From UM-FILTER-33-9 sp964530235 (GTDB taxonomy: Bacteria > Patescibacteriota > Microgenomatia > UBA1406 > GWC2-37-13), in contig CAZGYB010000005.1 in NCBI GenBank assembly GCA_964530235.1, positions 70,321-134,320 of the forward strand: DNA of 64,000 nucleotides, given 5' to 3'. Positions within the stretch are counted from its first letter, which is position 1; the number at the start of each line of letters is the position of its first letter. Below the pieces are notes generated by a model. The model saw only the letters and a program-made list of their open reading frames with translations. It was not told the origin of the DNA and did not search any database. This document shows positions 8,090 through 15,308 of this stretch, in pieces. The position numbers and the translations under genes were made by a program.

Positions 8090-9391
8090 ATGAAATTCGA
8101 TGTAAAAGATTCGAGTTTGGCTGTTGAGGGTAAAAAGTTAATTGAGTGGGCAAGGCGCGATATGCCGGTGCTTCAGCTTATTCAAGAACGATTTTCTAAG
8201 GATAAACCCTTAAAAGGCGTTCGCCTTGGAGCATGTTTGCATGTGACTGCAGAGACCGCAAATCTTGCTATTGCGCTGAAAAGCGGGGGTGCTGAGGTAT
8301 TTCTGTGTGCAAGCAATCCCCTTTCGACCAACGACTCAGTTGCAGCTTCACTCGTAAAAGACTTTAATATTTCAACCTTTGCCCGAAAAGGTGAAAATAA
8401 CAAAACCTATTATGCACATCTGAACGCAGTTCTGGATTTTAAACCGCACCTTACTATGGATGACGGAGCTGATCTGGTTGGGCTGCTTCACAGTACACGG
8501 AAGGAATTGTTAAAACATATTGTCGGTTCAACAGAGGAAACAACAACCGGAGTAATCAGGCTTCGCGCTATGGAAAAAGACAAGGCTTTGAAAATACCGG
8601 TGCTCGCGGTGAATGACAATCTGACAAAACATCTGTTTGACAACCGGTACGGTACTGGGCAGTCGACAATTGATGGAATTATTCGCGCCACGAATATACT
8701 TCTGGCAGGTCGTACTTTTGTTGTCTGTGGTTACGGTTGGTGTGGAAGGGGTCTTGCAAACCGGGCACGTGGTGCGGGAGCACACGTTATTGTGACTGAA
8801 GTTGATCCGGTAAAGGCGCTTGAGGCGCGTATGGACGGCTTTGAGGTGATGCGCCTTATTGATGCAATGAAGGTAGCTGATGTAGTGGTAACGGTGACGG
8901 GCAATAAGTATGTGGTTGACGAAAACCATCTCGCTGTAGCAAAAGATGGAGTAATCATTGCCAATTCAGGCCATTTTGATGTTGAAATAAATAAAGAAGC
9001 TCTGAAAAACGTTTCTACTTCTGTAAAAACAGTAAGGCCGTTTGTGGAAGAGTATGAAATTAAAGTTAAAGATCAAAAGGCAAAAGGCAAAAGTGAAGGT
9101 CAAAAATCAAAAGCAAAATCAATATTTCTTTTGGCGGAGGGGAGGTTGGTTAATTTGGCTGCAGCTGAAGGTCATCCGGCTTCGGTTATGGATATGAGTT
9201 TCGCGGGACAGGCACTTTCTGCAGAATACATGTGGTTAAAACGAGGGACGCTGAAAAACAAAGTATACCGTTTGCCAGAAAAGTTAGATCGTCAGATTGC
9301 TGTTTTTAAACTCAAAGCAGAAGGAATCCGTATTGACCGACTTACTGCAGAGCAAAAAAAATACGGGAAAACATGGAAAGAAGGAACCTAG
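8090..9391 (+). CDS. ahcY: Adenosylhomocysteinase (S-adenosyl-L-homocysteine hydrolase)
   Basis: Splits SAH, the by-product of methyl transfer, into adenosine and homocysteine using bound NAD. The 433-residue length matches the short archaeal and Thermotoga type. Motifs: HVTAETANL, GSTEETTTGVIRLRAME, NRYGTGQSTIDGI, the NAD-binding loop VCGYGWCGRG and LLAEGRLVNLAAAEGHP near the C-terminus. Between the NAD domain and LLAEGRLVNL sits a lysine-rich insert (about residues 323-345, with KVKDQKAKGKSEGQKSK) encoded by a copy of the genome's AAAGTCAAA repeat. The insert lies where related enzymes have a short turn leading to the dinucleotide site, so it is probably a surface loop. The gene follows the candidate adenosine kinase and overlaps the convergent kinase gene by 4 bp. 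Confidence 0.95.
   Translation: MKFDVKDSSLAVEGKKLIEWARRDMPVLQLIQERFSKDKPLKGVRLGACLHVTAETANLAIALKSGGAEVFLCASNPLSTNDSVAASLVKDFNISTFARKGENNKTYYAHLNAVLDFKPHLTMDDGADLVGLLHSTRKELLKHIVGSTEETTTGVIRLRAMEKDKALKIPVLAVNDNLTKHLFDNRYGTGQSTIDGIIRATNILLAGRTFVVCGYGWCGRGLANRARGAGAHVIVTEVDPVKALEARMDGFEVMRLIDAMKVADVVVTVTGNKYVVDENHLAVAKDGVIIANSGHFDVEINKEALKNVSTSVKTVRPFVEEYEIKVKDQKAKGKSEGQKSKAKSIFLLAEGRLVNLAAAEGHPASVMDMSFAGQALSAEYMWLKRGTLKNKVYRLPEKLDRQIAVFKLKAEGIRIDRLTAEQKKYGKTWKEGT
9059..9123. repeat. AAAGTCAAA-type repeat inside the SAH hydrolase gene
   Basis: Iterated GATCAAAAGGCAAAAGG, GTGAAGGTCAAAAATC and AAAAGCAAAATC units, translated in frame to a K/S/Q/G-rich loop. The unit sequence matches the spacers at 5995-6117 and 7977-8080. 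Confidence 0.7.
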
Positions 9392-10740
9392 AGAGGGAGC
9401 GAGAAGGTAAAGGTTGAACCTTTTCCCTTTTCCGATTGAACAGTAATTCTGCCTTTGTGCATTTCAATAATCTGCTTTGTAATAAAAAGTCCGAGACCGG
9501 TTCCTGATGCATTATGTGTTTTCGCGTATGATGCCCCAAGCATGCTGAATTTTTTAAACAGTTTTTTTTGATCTTCATGCGACATTCCGGGACCGGTGTC
9601 TGAAATGCTGGTTTCAACCGCTTGATGGTTTTTCTTGATTGTTATCTGTATTGTCCCTCCTTCAGGTGTAAACTTAAGAGCATTTCCTAACAGGTTCTGG
9701 AGAACCTCATGAATTTTATCCTTATCCATCATAATGAAAATATCTTTTTTCGGCTGAACAAAAACCAGATGTATTTGTTGTTCTTTCGCCCGTATTATAA
9801 GTTCGTTGTAAACTTCTTTGATCAGTCCGGTTAAACTTGATTTCTGAATATTCATACTGAGTCGTTTTCCTTCGATGCGAGAAACCGTGAGCATATTTCC
9901 AACAAGCTTGATGAGATTTTCGGTTGAAGAGTATGCGATCTGGAGATAACCCTTCAGTTTACGGTCAAGTTTAAATTCTGGTTTATTGAGCGCAAGCCAC
10001 AGGTAGCTTTTAATTGCAGTCATAGGAGTCCTGAGTTCATGAGAAGCTATTGAAACAAACTCGTCTTTCAGTTTGTCCAGTTCTTTGAGGCGTTCATTAT
10101 TTTTTTGGATGGTTTGATACAGAAGTGCATTTTCTAGTGCAATTGACACCACTCGGGGAAGCCTGCTTAACAAGTCCCCCCTATTTTCATAGTCAAACTC
10201 CTGATTTTTACCCACCGCGATGGTCATTACGCCCATTGGTTTTTCCCGGATCACGAGCGGATAAACTAGAAAAAACTTAATAGCAAGTGTCTGTTGAAGT
10301 TCGTAGGCTTTGTCAAGTTTCAAGTAGGGATATTCAAGGAAGTAAAACTGGTTTGTTCGCTGAGGTTTGTTGAGTTTGATTGTTTTTACCATTACGTTAT
10401 CGCGATGATTTAACGCGATTTGGATACCGGAAAGTTGATTCATAACCTCTTTACTCACTTTATTGCGGGAATCAGCAAACACAATCGAAAGCGGATTCAG
10501 CATGGTACGGTTATGGTTGAGCACGCGAAGAAAAATTCCTTTAAAACCGGCTTCTTTGAGAACTATATTGCTGACCTCCTGCGCGATAACTTCGATGTCA
10601 GTAACGGAGGACAAAATTATTTCCTCGATTTTTCGCAGGATAAGAAGCGTTTTATTGCGTTCCGCAAGCTCAAGGTTACGCTGGTACATCACTTGAGTAA
10701 TGTGTTCCATTTCCTTTCCGATTGACACAGATGCGGGCAT
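9388..10740 (-). CDS. Soluble GAF-domain sensor histidine kinase
   Basis: A 450-residue kinase from ATG 10740. Order: N-terminal helical region, a GAF-like domain (about 25-210) ending in VSIALENALLYQTI, a coiled coil, the HisKA domain with phospho-acceptor FVSIASHELRTPMTAIK, and an HATPase domain with LLGNALKFTPEGG (N box), ISDTGPGM (G1) and GTGLGLFITKQII (G2). No membrane segment is seen, so it probably receives its signal through partners; the two genes upstream encode a multi-pass membrane protein and a small soluble protein. TATAAT lies 6 nt before ATG 10740, which favours this start over the in-frame GTG at 10755 inside the promoter. Targets could be the receiver proteins at 14309-14674 and 22187-22567. 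Confidence 0.9.
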   Translation of the reverse strand: MPASVSIGKEMEHITQVMYQRNLELAERNKTLLILRKIEEIILSSVTDIEVIAQEVSNIVLKEAGFKGIFLRVLNHNRTMLNPLSIVFADSRNKVSKEVMNQLSGIQIALNHRDNVMVKTIKLNKPQRTNQFYFLEYPYLKLDKAYELQQTLAIKFFLVYPLVIREKPMGVMTIAVGKNQEFDYENRGDLLSRLPRVVSIALENALLYQTIQKNNERLKELDKLKDEFVSIASHELRTPMTAIKSYLWLALNKPEFKLDRKLKGYLQIAYSSTENLIKLVGNMLTVSRIEGKRLSMNIQKSSLTGLIKEVYNELIIRAKEQQIHLVFVQPKKDIFIMMDKDKIHEVLQNLLGNALKFTPEGGTIQITIKKNHQAVETSISDTGPGMSHEDQKKLFKKFSMLGASYAKTHNASGTGLGLFITKQIIEMHKGRITVQSEKGKGSTFTFSLPL

Positions 10741-10746
10741 AAAATC

Positions 10747-10752
10747 ATTATA
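10747..10752 (-). promoter_or_regulatory. -10 element of leaderless promoter for histidine kinase
   Basis: TATAAT on the minus strand, 6 nt from ATG 10740. It excludes the GTG at 10755 as start because that codon overlaps the promoter. Confidence 0.6.
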
Positions 10753-10756
10753 CACA

Positions 10757-10820
10757 AAACAAAGTCCTAAATCCTAAACTAAAAATCCTAAACAAATAGT
10801 ACAAAATTCAAAAGTAAAAA
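10757..10820. repeat. AAATCCTAAAC-type intergenic repeat
   Basis: Units AAGTCCTAAATCCTAAAC, AAATCCTAAACAAAT and ACAAAATTCAAAAG follow one another between the histidine kinase and the small upstream gene. The same unit order is found inside the PfkB kinase gene at 7163-7225. Confidence 0.7.
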
Positions 10821-10825
10821 AGGAT

Positions 10826-11113
10826 CTATCTTAAAAGGATTGGCTGCTGATCTTTAGGAAGCTGTGAAATAAGTTTCTTTACTGCGTTTTTACATACCTC
10901 TACAGAGACTTGTCCAAAAAAGTCACGGTACTGTTCCACCAACTCTTCAATTATTTGAGATTCATCACCCTTGAATTGAACAGCGTGTTTTGTCATATCG
11001 ACATGCAGGCCTTTAACGCGTTTTGCCTGTTCAAGAGCGATAGGGCCGATTATGGTTTCCTGTTCTCTTATTATTTTTTCTACAATCTGTGAATATATGC
11101 TCGAGTCTGTCAT
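10826..11113 (-). CDS. Small soluble protein of a signalling operon, unknown function
   Basis: A 95-residue protein with no recognised domain and no membrane segment. It begins with a helical stretch (IYSQIVEKIIREQETIIG), contains GPIALEQAKRVKGLHVD and ends with a region rich in amphipathic helix, FFGQVSVEVCKNAVKKLISQL. It lies 6 bp downstream of a multi-pass membrane protein gene and 85 bp upstream of the histidine kinase start, all on the minus strand. A role as adaptor between membrane sensor and soluble kinase is a guess from position only. Confidence 0.7.
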   Translation of the reverse strand: MTDSSIYSQIVEKIIREQETIIGPIALEQAKRVKGLHVDMTKHAVQFKGDESQIIEELVEQYRDFFGQVSVEVCKNAVKKLISQLPKDQQPILLR

Positions 11114-11119
11114 GCGATT

Positions 11120-11941
11120 TTAAACAGAATTTTTCCTTAACTCATTCATAATATGATTTAGCTGGAGAAGTGCAAGAGTCATAGTGTAATAACCGACAAA
11201 ATAAATGTAATCAGTAATGCCACCGGCGAGATAGATATTGTTGTTTGCCTGATAAAGGAAAATAAAATCAGCTGCATACTGGATCGCAAGTGCAACAAGA
11301 ATAAAGATAACTCTGTTTTTCATTCTTCCCCCAAGGAGAGAAATAGAAAGTAAAAAAGTAAGCAGGGCTATAGCCAAATATACAGACTGTCCGAGTGGAT
11401 ATCCAAAATCAAGTAACAGTTTGAGAGGTTCGGACCAGTCAGGAACATAGTTTTTTAAAAATATCGCATAGGAAACGAACAATACAATAAGGGGAATTAC
11501 AATCGCCTGGAATTTGTTGATTGCATTCCTGAAAGATAGTTCCACACCCGAAGCCTTTGCAAGATGTATGGCTGCAATTATGTAGAGCGGAATACTTCCG
11601 AAGTATCCCAGGTCGCCGATTGATGGGTAGGGCACTTCAACGCCCCTAATCATTACATAATAGGAGTAAGAAATCTGTCCGAATGCCTGGGCAAACAAAC
11701 CGGCTGAGAAAAAGATGATAGATCTGCCCATAATACTATTCCAACCCCCCCATTTTTTTGAAGAATAGAATCCCCAAAAACTTCCCCATAGTGCAATAAG
11801 ACAGTAGGTACTGGCAAAATAGTCAAAAACTACACTATCAGTTGCATGAGTGAGTTGAAGAATACTCCACCATGCAGTGTAAACAATAAAAAATATCCCG
11901 GCGATAGCGACCTGCCATTCACTAAAAAAACCTTTTTTCAT
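11120..11941 (-). CDS. Multi-pass membrane protein, putative sensory module
   Basis: A 273-residue integral membrane protein with about eight hydrophobic segments spread evenly along the chain and almost no soluble part. The motif VPYPSIGDLGYFGSIP in the middle resembles the PYPSxxDxxYL signature of membrane sensor regions fused to GGDEF or kinase domains in other bacteria; here no output domain is attached. It is the first gene of a minus-strand trio with a 95-residue protein and a GAF histidine kinase, so it may act as their membrane sensor in trans. The N-terminal lysines followed by a long hydrophobic helix fit direct insertion. The family match is from memory of motifs only. Confidence 0.75.
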   Translation of the reverse strand: MKKGFFSEWQVAIAGIFFIVYTAWWSILQLTHATDSVVFDYFASTYCLIALWGSFWGFYSSKKWGGWNSIMGRSIIFFSAGLFAQAFGQISYSYYVMIRGVEVPYPSIGDLGYFGSIPLYIIAAIHLAKASGVELSFRNAINKFQAIVIPLIVLFVSYAIFLKNYVPDWSEPLKLLLDFGYPLGQSVYLAIALLTFLLSISLLGGRMKNRVIFILVALAIQYAADFIFLYQANNNIYLAGGITDYIYFVGYYTMTLALLQLNHIMNELRKNSV

Positions 11942-11954
11942 CAGTATATCTTTC

Positions 11955-11960
11955 AGTATA
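11955..11960 (-). promoter_or_regulatory. -10 element upstream of membrane sensor gene
   Basis: TATACT on the minus strand, 13 nt before ATG 11941, predicting a leader of about 6 nt. A second TATACT lies closer to the ATG but would start inside the gene. Confidence 0.4.
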
Positions 11961-11973
11961 TTACTGCCCGAAC

Positions 11974-12002
11974 TTGAATGTCAAGTGGTAAAGCGATATA
12001 CT
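11974..12002 (+). promoter_or_regulatory. Leaderless promoter of EamA-DUF2156 operon
   Basis: -35 TTGAAT at 11974-11979, a 17 bp spacer and -10 TATACT at 11997-12002, with ATG 12010 only 7 nt further. This is one of the clearest complete leaderless promoters in the window. Confidence 0.7.
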
Positions 12003-12009
12003 AAGCGGT

Positions 12010-12903
12010 ATGTGGATTTTTTTCGGGCTCGTTGCGCCACTTGTTTATACTGTTGTTAACTTTATAGACAAATACCTGCTTTCAAAATCTTTTAAAGATT
12101 ATCGGGGGCTCCCGGTTTACACGGCCCTAGTCAGTTTTTGCTTTGGATTAGCAATATGGATTGTTACCGGATTTTCTCTTCTTAGTTTTCGCGACGGAGT
12201 AATTATCATAACCACTGGCGTTATCACGCTCTGGTCAATTGTTATTTATTATAAAGCGTTATCCCGTGAGGAAACAAGCAACGTGATTCTGTATTTTCAA
12301 CTTATCCCGCTTTTTAGTATTTTTTTTGCTTTGTTTTTTTTGGGTGAACGTTTATCCGGCAAACAGATGATTGGGTTTTTCGTTGTACTGTTTGGAAGTC
12401 TCCTTGCGGTAATTAACCCCAAGTCCTGGAACTGGAGGCTCCCCGAGTCTTTTCTCCTTATTTTGCTATTTGATTTGATGACTGCGTTAGCGGGATTTCT
12501 CATGAAGTTTGTACTCAATACTCAATCTTTCTTAACCGTTTTCTCCTATGAAAGTTTTGGTATAGGCGTTGGAGGGCTGATCTTGTATCTTGCTGTTCCT
12601 TCAATACGTACGTCCTTCTTGAAAAGCAGGAAACGCCAGAAAAAAAAGACCCTTTTCCTGATTGTTTTGAACGAATCAGTGTTTGTTACTGCAAAATCTT
12701 CGATGTACTATGCGTTCGCGCTCGGCCCACTCGCACTTGTATCCGTTTTGGGAAACACACAGGTTTTTTTTGGCATTTTATTTGGATTTGTTCTGACTTT
12801 TCTTTTCCCCAAAATCTTTCGTGAATCTATTGAGAAAGGAACCCTAACTTTGAAACTGATTTCCGCAGTGGTATTGTTTGCTGGTCTTTATTTGATACTA
12901 TGA
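12010..12903 (+). CDS. EamA/DMT-superfamily transporter
   Basis: A 297-residue membrane protein with about ten hydrophobic helices in two repeats, as in the drug/metabolite transporter superfamily. SREETSNVILYFQLIPLFSIFFALFFLGERL in the first half and FALGPLALVSVLGNTQVFFGILFG in the second are the repeated EamA signature regions. The charged cytoplasmic linker SRKRQKKK separates late helices. The stop overlaps the start of the next gene (ATGA at 12900-12903), so the two proteins are translationally coupled. Since the partner belongs to the aminoacyl-lipid synthase group, the permease might move a lipid or an amino-acid derivative, but substrate prediction in this superfamily is unreliable. 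Confidence 0.88.
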   Translation: MWIFFGLVAPLVYTVVNFIDKYLLSKSFKDYRGLPVYTALVSFCFGLAIWIVTGFSLLSFRDGVIIITTGVITLWSIVIYYKALSREETSNVILYFQLIPLFSIFFALFFLGERLSGKQMIGFFVVLFGSLLAVINPKSWNWRLPESFLLILLFDLMTALAGFLMKFVLNTQSFLTVFSYESFGIGVGGLILYLAVPSIRTSFLKSRKRQKKKTLFLIVLNESVFVTAKSSMYYAFALGPLALVSVLGNTQVFFGILFGFVLTFLFPKIFRESIEKGTLTLKLISAVVLFAGLYLIL

Positions 12904-13811
12904 TCCCAATTTTTCCCCGGTTTTCAAAACTAAAACTGAAGCACAAAAAAGAAATTGAGGCAGTAACCTCGAGCTTCCCTCCGTACTCAGATTATAACTT
13001 TTCGAGTCTCTGGTCCTACAATACCGATGATTCAATAGAAGTATCCTTATTGTATGGTAATTTGGTTGTACGGTTTACCGACTATCTCACCGTGAAACCG
13101 TTTTACTCGTTTATCGGAACCAGGTCGGTTATTCTGACAAGCCGTATGCTCCTCACCTTTTCTCAAAAAAACCGCATAGAACCACATCTCAAACTAGTCC
13201 CTGAGTTTGTTATTAAGTCAGAACCGCGTATGAAAAAGATGTTTGAAATCAGCGAAGATCCAGATAATCATGATTATATAGTTTCTGCACGGCATATTAC
13301 CGAACTTCCCGAGTCTTTATTCAAAAGAAAAAACTACCTGGTTTCGCGGTTCAAGCGGAAATACCCAGGTTACCGTGTTGAATTCGTCGATGTCCGCAAT
13401 CCTCACATTCAGAATGAAATGATTTCGCTTTTTGAACGATGGGAAAAAAATGCGGGCAAGAGTCGGAAAGATACTGAAAATGAACTCACTGCTATTCGAA
13501 GACTTATTGATTCGGTAAACGATCTCGAGTTTCACACGCTTTGTATTTATCATGCAGGAACGCTCGTTGCATTTACGATGTATGAAAAAACATTCCAAAA
13601 ACACGGAATTTCAGCGTTTCAAAAGGCGGACAAAACATATACGGGGATTTATGCCATGTTGAGCCATGAATCTGCGAAACATTTGTATTCGCTCGGCTGT
13701 ACTTATATTAACTATGAACAGGATTTAGGAATTGAAGGACTTCGTCTTTCAAAATCCCTCTGGAAACCGACGCATTTTTTAAAAAAGTATATTGTTAAAC
13801 TGCGGAAGTAG
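12900..13811 (+). CDS. DUF2156 protein (phosphatidylglycerol lysyltransferase C-domain-like)
   Basis: A 303-residue soluble protein. The C-terminal half has the GNAT-type hallmarks of DUF2156: FTMYEKTF, IYAMLSHESAKHL, and YINYEQDLGIEGLRLSKSLWKP near residue 270-290, which closely matches the signature of the catalytic domain of aminoacyl-phosphatidylglycerol synthases (MprF). The membrane flippase part of MprF is missing; instead the gene overlaps by 4 bp an EamA permease, which might take that place. Family members transfer an amino acid from aminoacyl-tRNA to a lipid or other acceptor. Stand-alone DUF2156 proteins have varied or unknown acceptors, so function remains open. Its end overlaps the convergent arginine decarboxylase gene by 17 bp. 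Confidence 0.85.
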   Translation: MIPIFPRFSKLKLKHKKEIEAVTSSFPPYSDYNFSSLWSYNTDDSIEVSLLYGNLVVRFTDYLTVKPFYSFIGTRSVILTSRMLLTFSQKNRIEPHLKLVPEFVIKSEPRMKKMFEISEDPDNHDYIVSARHITELPESLFKRKNYLVSRFKRKYPGYRVEFVDVRNPHIQNEMISLFERWEKNAGKSRKDTENELTAIRRLIDSVNDLEFHTLCIYHAGTLVAFTMYEKTFQKHGISAFQKADKTYTGIYAMLSHESAKHLYSLGCTYINYEQDLGIEGLRLSKSLWKPTHFLKKYIVKLRK

Positions 13812-14301
13812 TTTCCCATCCTCTTGGCTGATAGACTGCAAGTACAAGAGCGGAAGTCGGTATCTCGGTAACTTTTGCAATACTGAGCTTCATACGCATT
13901 TTTACCGTTGAAAAAGTAAAGCCTCGGAGCCGGCACAGATCGGAAAGTGATTTCTTTACTTCCTCGTACAGGTACGTTTTTACCATTTCCTCGGTGTTTT
14001 CAATTGCTTTGTGTTCAACAAATACTCCCCTGCCGTCCTCTTCTTGGCACCAGCCGATTACTGCTCCAATCCAACGTCCGGATTCGCGACTGCGAATTTC
14101 TGACATTACCGTGTAAAGCCGGTAACCATACTCGGAATCAGGAGTTTTATATTTCTGCTGTTTAATGACGGTATTTGGGGGAATTATTGATGACAGTGTA
14201 ATAAGGTTATAGTTGCTGACGCCTGCATCAAACAACGCATTGTCAAAGGCGGAAAGGGTTGTTTTTCCTGAACCTTTCCCTGAGGTGATAATAATATTCA
14301 T
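13795..14301 (-). CDS. Pyruvoyl-dependent arginine decarboxylase
   Basis: Converts arginine to agmatine, the first step of a polyamine route. The 168-residue proenzyme starts with ITSGKGSGKTTLSAFD, and LITLSSIIPPNTVI near residue 35-48 contains the Ser-Ser self-cleavage site that yields the pyruvoyl group. Downstream are a VMSEIRS region and AVIGWCQEEDGRG, in the place of the acidic active-site segment. The length matches the archaeal and chlamydial PvlArgDC. I choose ATG 14301 because TATAAT sits 6 nt upstream and because the family begins directly with the ITSGxG strand. The gene follows a receiver protein on the same strand but has its own promoter. No other polyamine gene is in the window. 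Confidence 0.9.
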   Translation of the reverse strand: MNIIITSGKGSGKTTLSAFDNALFDAGVSNYNLITLSSIIPPNTVIKQQKYKTPDSEYGYRLYTVMSEIRSRESGRWIGAVIGWCQEEDGRGVFVEHKAIENTEEMVKTYLYEEVKKSLSDLCRLRGFTFSTVKMRMKLSIAKVTEIPTSALVLAVYQPRGWETTSAV

Positions 14302-14307
14302 AGGGAT

Positions 14308-14313
14308 ATTATA
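14308..14313 (-). promoter_or_regulatory. -10 element of leaderless promoter for arginine decarboxylase
   Basis: TATAAT on the minus strand overlaps the stop region of the upstream receiver gene and ends 6 nt before ATG 14301. Confidence 0.6.
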
Positions 14314-14674
14314 CAAGTTGTTTTTTTACTTTTTCTAAAAACTGTTCCGGATTCAAGTCGCTTTTAATAAGGTATGAAAAACCAAGTTCTTTAATTTTTT
14401 GAGTCATTTCATTTTTATCGAGATTTGTAAGGAAAATAATATTTTGTTTGAGCGCATTCGGTTGGTCTTTTTTTAATTTCTCAATAATCTGAAGGCCGTC
14501 GAGATTGGGAAGCATAATATCAAGGAGTATGAGATCAAATCCCCCTTTCTGTATTTTTTTAAGTGCGGTTAAGCCATCCTCGGCACTGTCAACAAGGTAT
14601 TTTTCTTGTTTGAGCAGATCAAGGTACAAAGTTCTCAAAAATGTATCATCTTCGACAAGCAAAATTTTTTTCAT
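14309..14674 (-). CDS. Single-domain response regulator (receiver)
   Basis: A 121-residue CheY-like receiver without output domain. KKILLVEDDTFLR holds the acidic pocket, LILLDIMLPNLDG holds the phospho-acceptor aspartate near residue 53, IIFLTNLD the conserved threonine, and YLIKSDLNPEQ the lysine. TATAAT 6 nt before ATG 14674 fixes the start and implies a leaderless mRNA. It lies directly downstream of the pilus operon terminator, and a second receiver gene sits at the head of that operon, so both may serve in a pilus-linked phosphorelay together with the Hpt protein and the GAF kinase. Partner assignment is an inference. Confidence 0.9.
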   Translation of the reverse strand: MKKILLVEDDTFLRTLYLDLLKQEKYLVDSAEDGLTALKKIQKGGFDLILLDIMLPNLDGLQIIEKLKKDQPNALKQNIIFLTNLDKNEMTQKIKELGFSYLIKSDLNPEQFLEKVKKQLV

Positions 14675-14680
14675 ACTTCT

Positions 14681-14686
14681 ATTATA
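14681..14686 (-). promoter_or_regulatory. -10 element of leaderless promoter for receiver gene
   Basis: TATAAT on the minus strand with the 6 nt spacer AGAAGT to ATG 14674, just past the pilus operon terminator. Confidence 0.6.
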
Positions 14687-14700
14687 CAAGGGATAACGGT

Positions 14701-14732
14701 AAAAACAAAATCCCGCGTTTCCGCGGGATTTT
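14701..14732 (-). terminator. Rho-independent terminator of the pilus operon
   Basis: AAAATCCCGCG, loop TTTC, CGCGGGATTTT: an 11 bp stem with G/C core. Read on the minus strand it is followed by TTTTGTTTTT, the expected U tract, so it ends transcripts coming from the pilin gene. Confidence 0.85.
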
Positions 14733-14750
14733 GTGCTAATGAGAAATTAC

Positions 14751-15227
14751 TTATCGGGTGACTGAAATGACTTCTCCGTTATCGGTTGTTGGTGCGGTTA
14801 CGGTAATTCTGTTCTGTGCGTCTTTATTCACCGTATATCCGGTTGCATATGCAGCTCCGCAGTTTGTGATCGCAGCTGTGTTAAGGGATGGATCAGTAGG
14901 AAGGGCCGGTATATAGTTAGGCATTAGATCTGCACATATATCCAATCCGGTATCCGCTAAAGGAACCGGTGTTAAAGGAGTCTGGGTAAGTAATGCGACC
15001 GGAAGATTTCCCTTGTTTTCTGCAACATATTGATGTACAGCATTAAGCAACTGTAAAACATCGCTTCGTCTGCGGGTATTATTTGCTTGACCGAACTGTC
15101 TGGCTGGATTGATGGCGATTAATGTGATTGCCAAAAGGATTGCCAGAATCCCGATGACTACCAAAAGCTCGATAAGGGTAAAACCCTTCGACTTGCTCAG
15201 GGCAAGCCCTCTTGTGAGTTTTTTCAT
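14751..15227 (-). CDS. Type IV pilin (major pilin candidate)
   Basis: A 158-residue prepilin from ATG 15227. The class III signal is basic (MKKLTRGLALSKSKG) and is cut before FTLIELLVVIGILAILLA, with glutamate at mature position 5. A spine helix is followed by QANNTRRRSDVLQLLNAVHQY, as in other Patescibacteria pilins, and a globular part with cysteines in LDICADLMPNY and TNCGAAYATGY that may form a disulfide. The signal peptide RGLALSKSKG is encoded by a palindromic repeat-like sequence at 15183-15210. It is the last gene before a strong terminator, which fits a highly expressed structural subunit. The upstream in-frame start would add an unlikely tyrosine-rich leader. Confidence 0.9.
   Translation of the reverse strand: MKKLTRGLALSKSKGFTLIELLVVIGILAILLAITLIAINPARQFGQANNTRRRSDVLQLLNAVHQYVAENKGNLPVALLTQTPLTPVPLADTGLDICADLMPNYIPALPTDPSLNTAAITNCGAAYATGYTVNKDAQNRITVTAPTTDNGEVISVTR
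15183..15210. repeat. REP-like palindromic element within the pilin signal peptide
   Basis: CCCTTCGACTTGCTCAGGGC followed by AAGCCCT: an interrupted palindrome (CTTGC/GCAAG stem) of the kind of REP-like repeat found in many bacterial genomes. It codes for the pre-cleavage residues RGLALSKSKG of the pilin. Confidence 0.6.
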
Positions 15228-15308
15228 ATATGGAATTAAATAAGATAAATAATAACTAATATAATCAGAGTAAATCACTTTACAGTCTTTGTCAAGGGGT
15301 ATTAAGAC

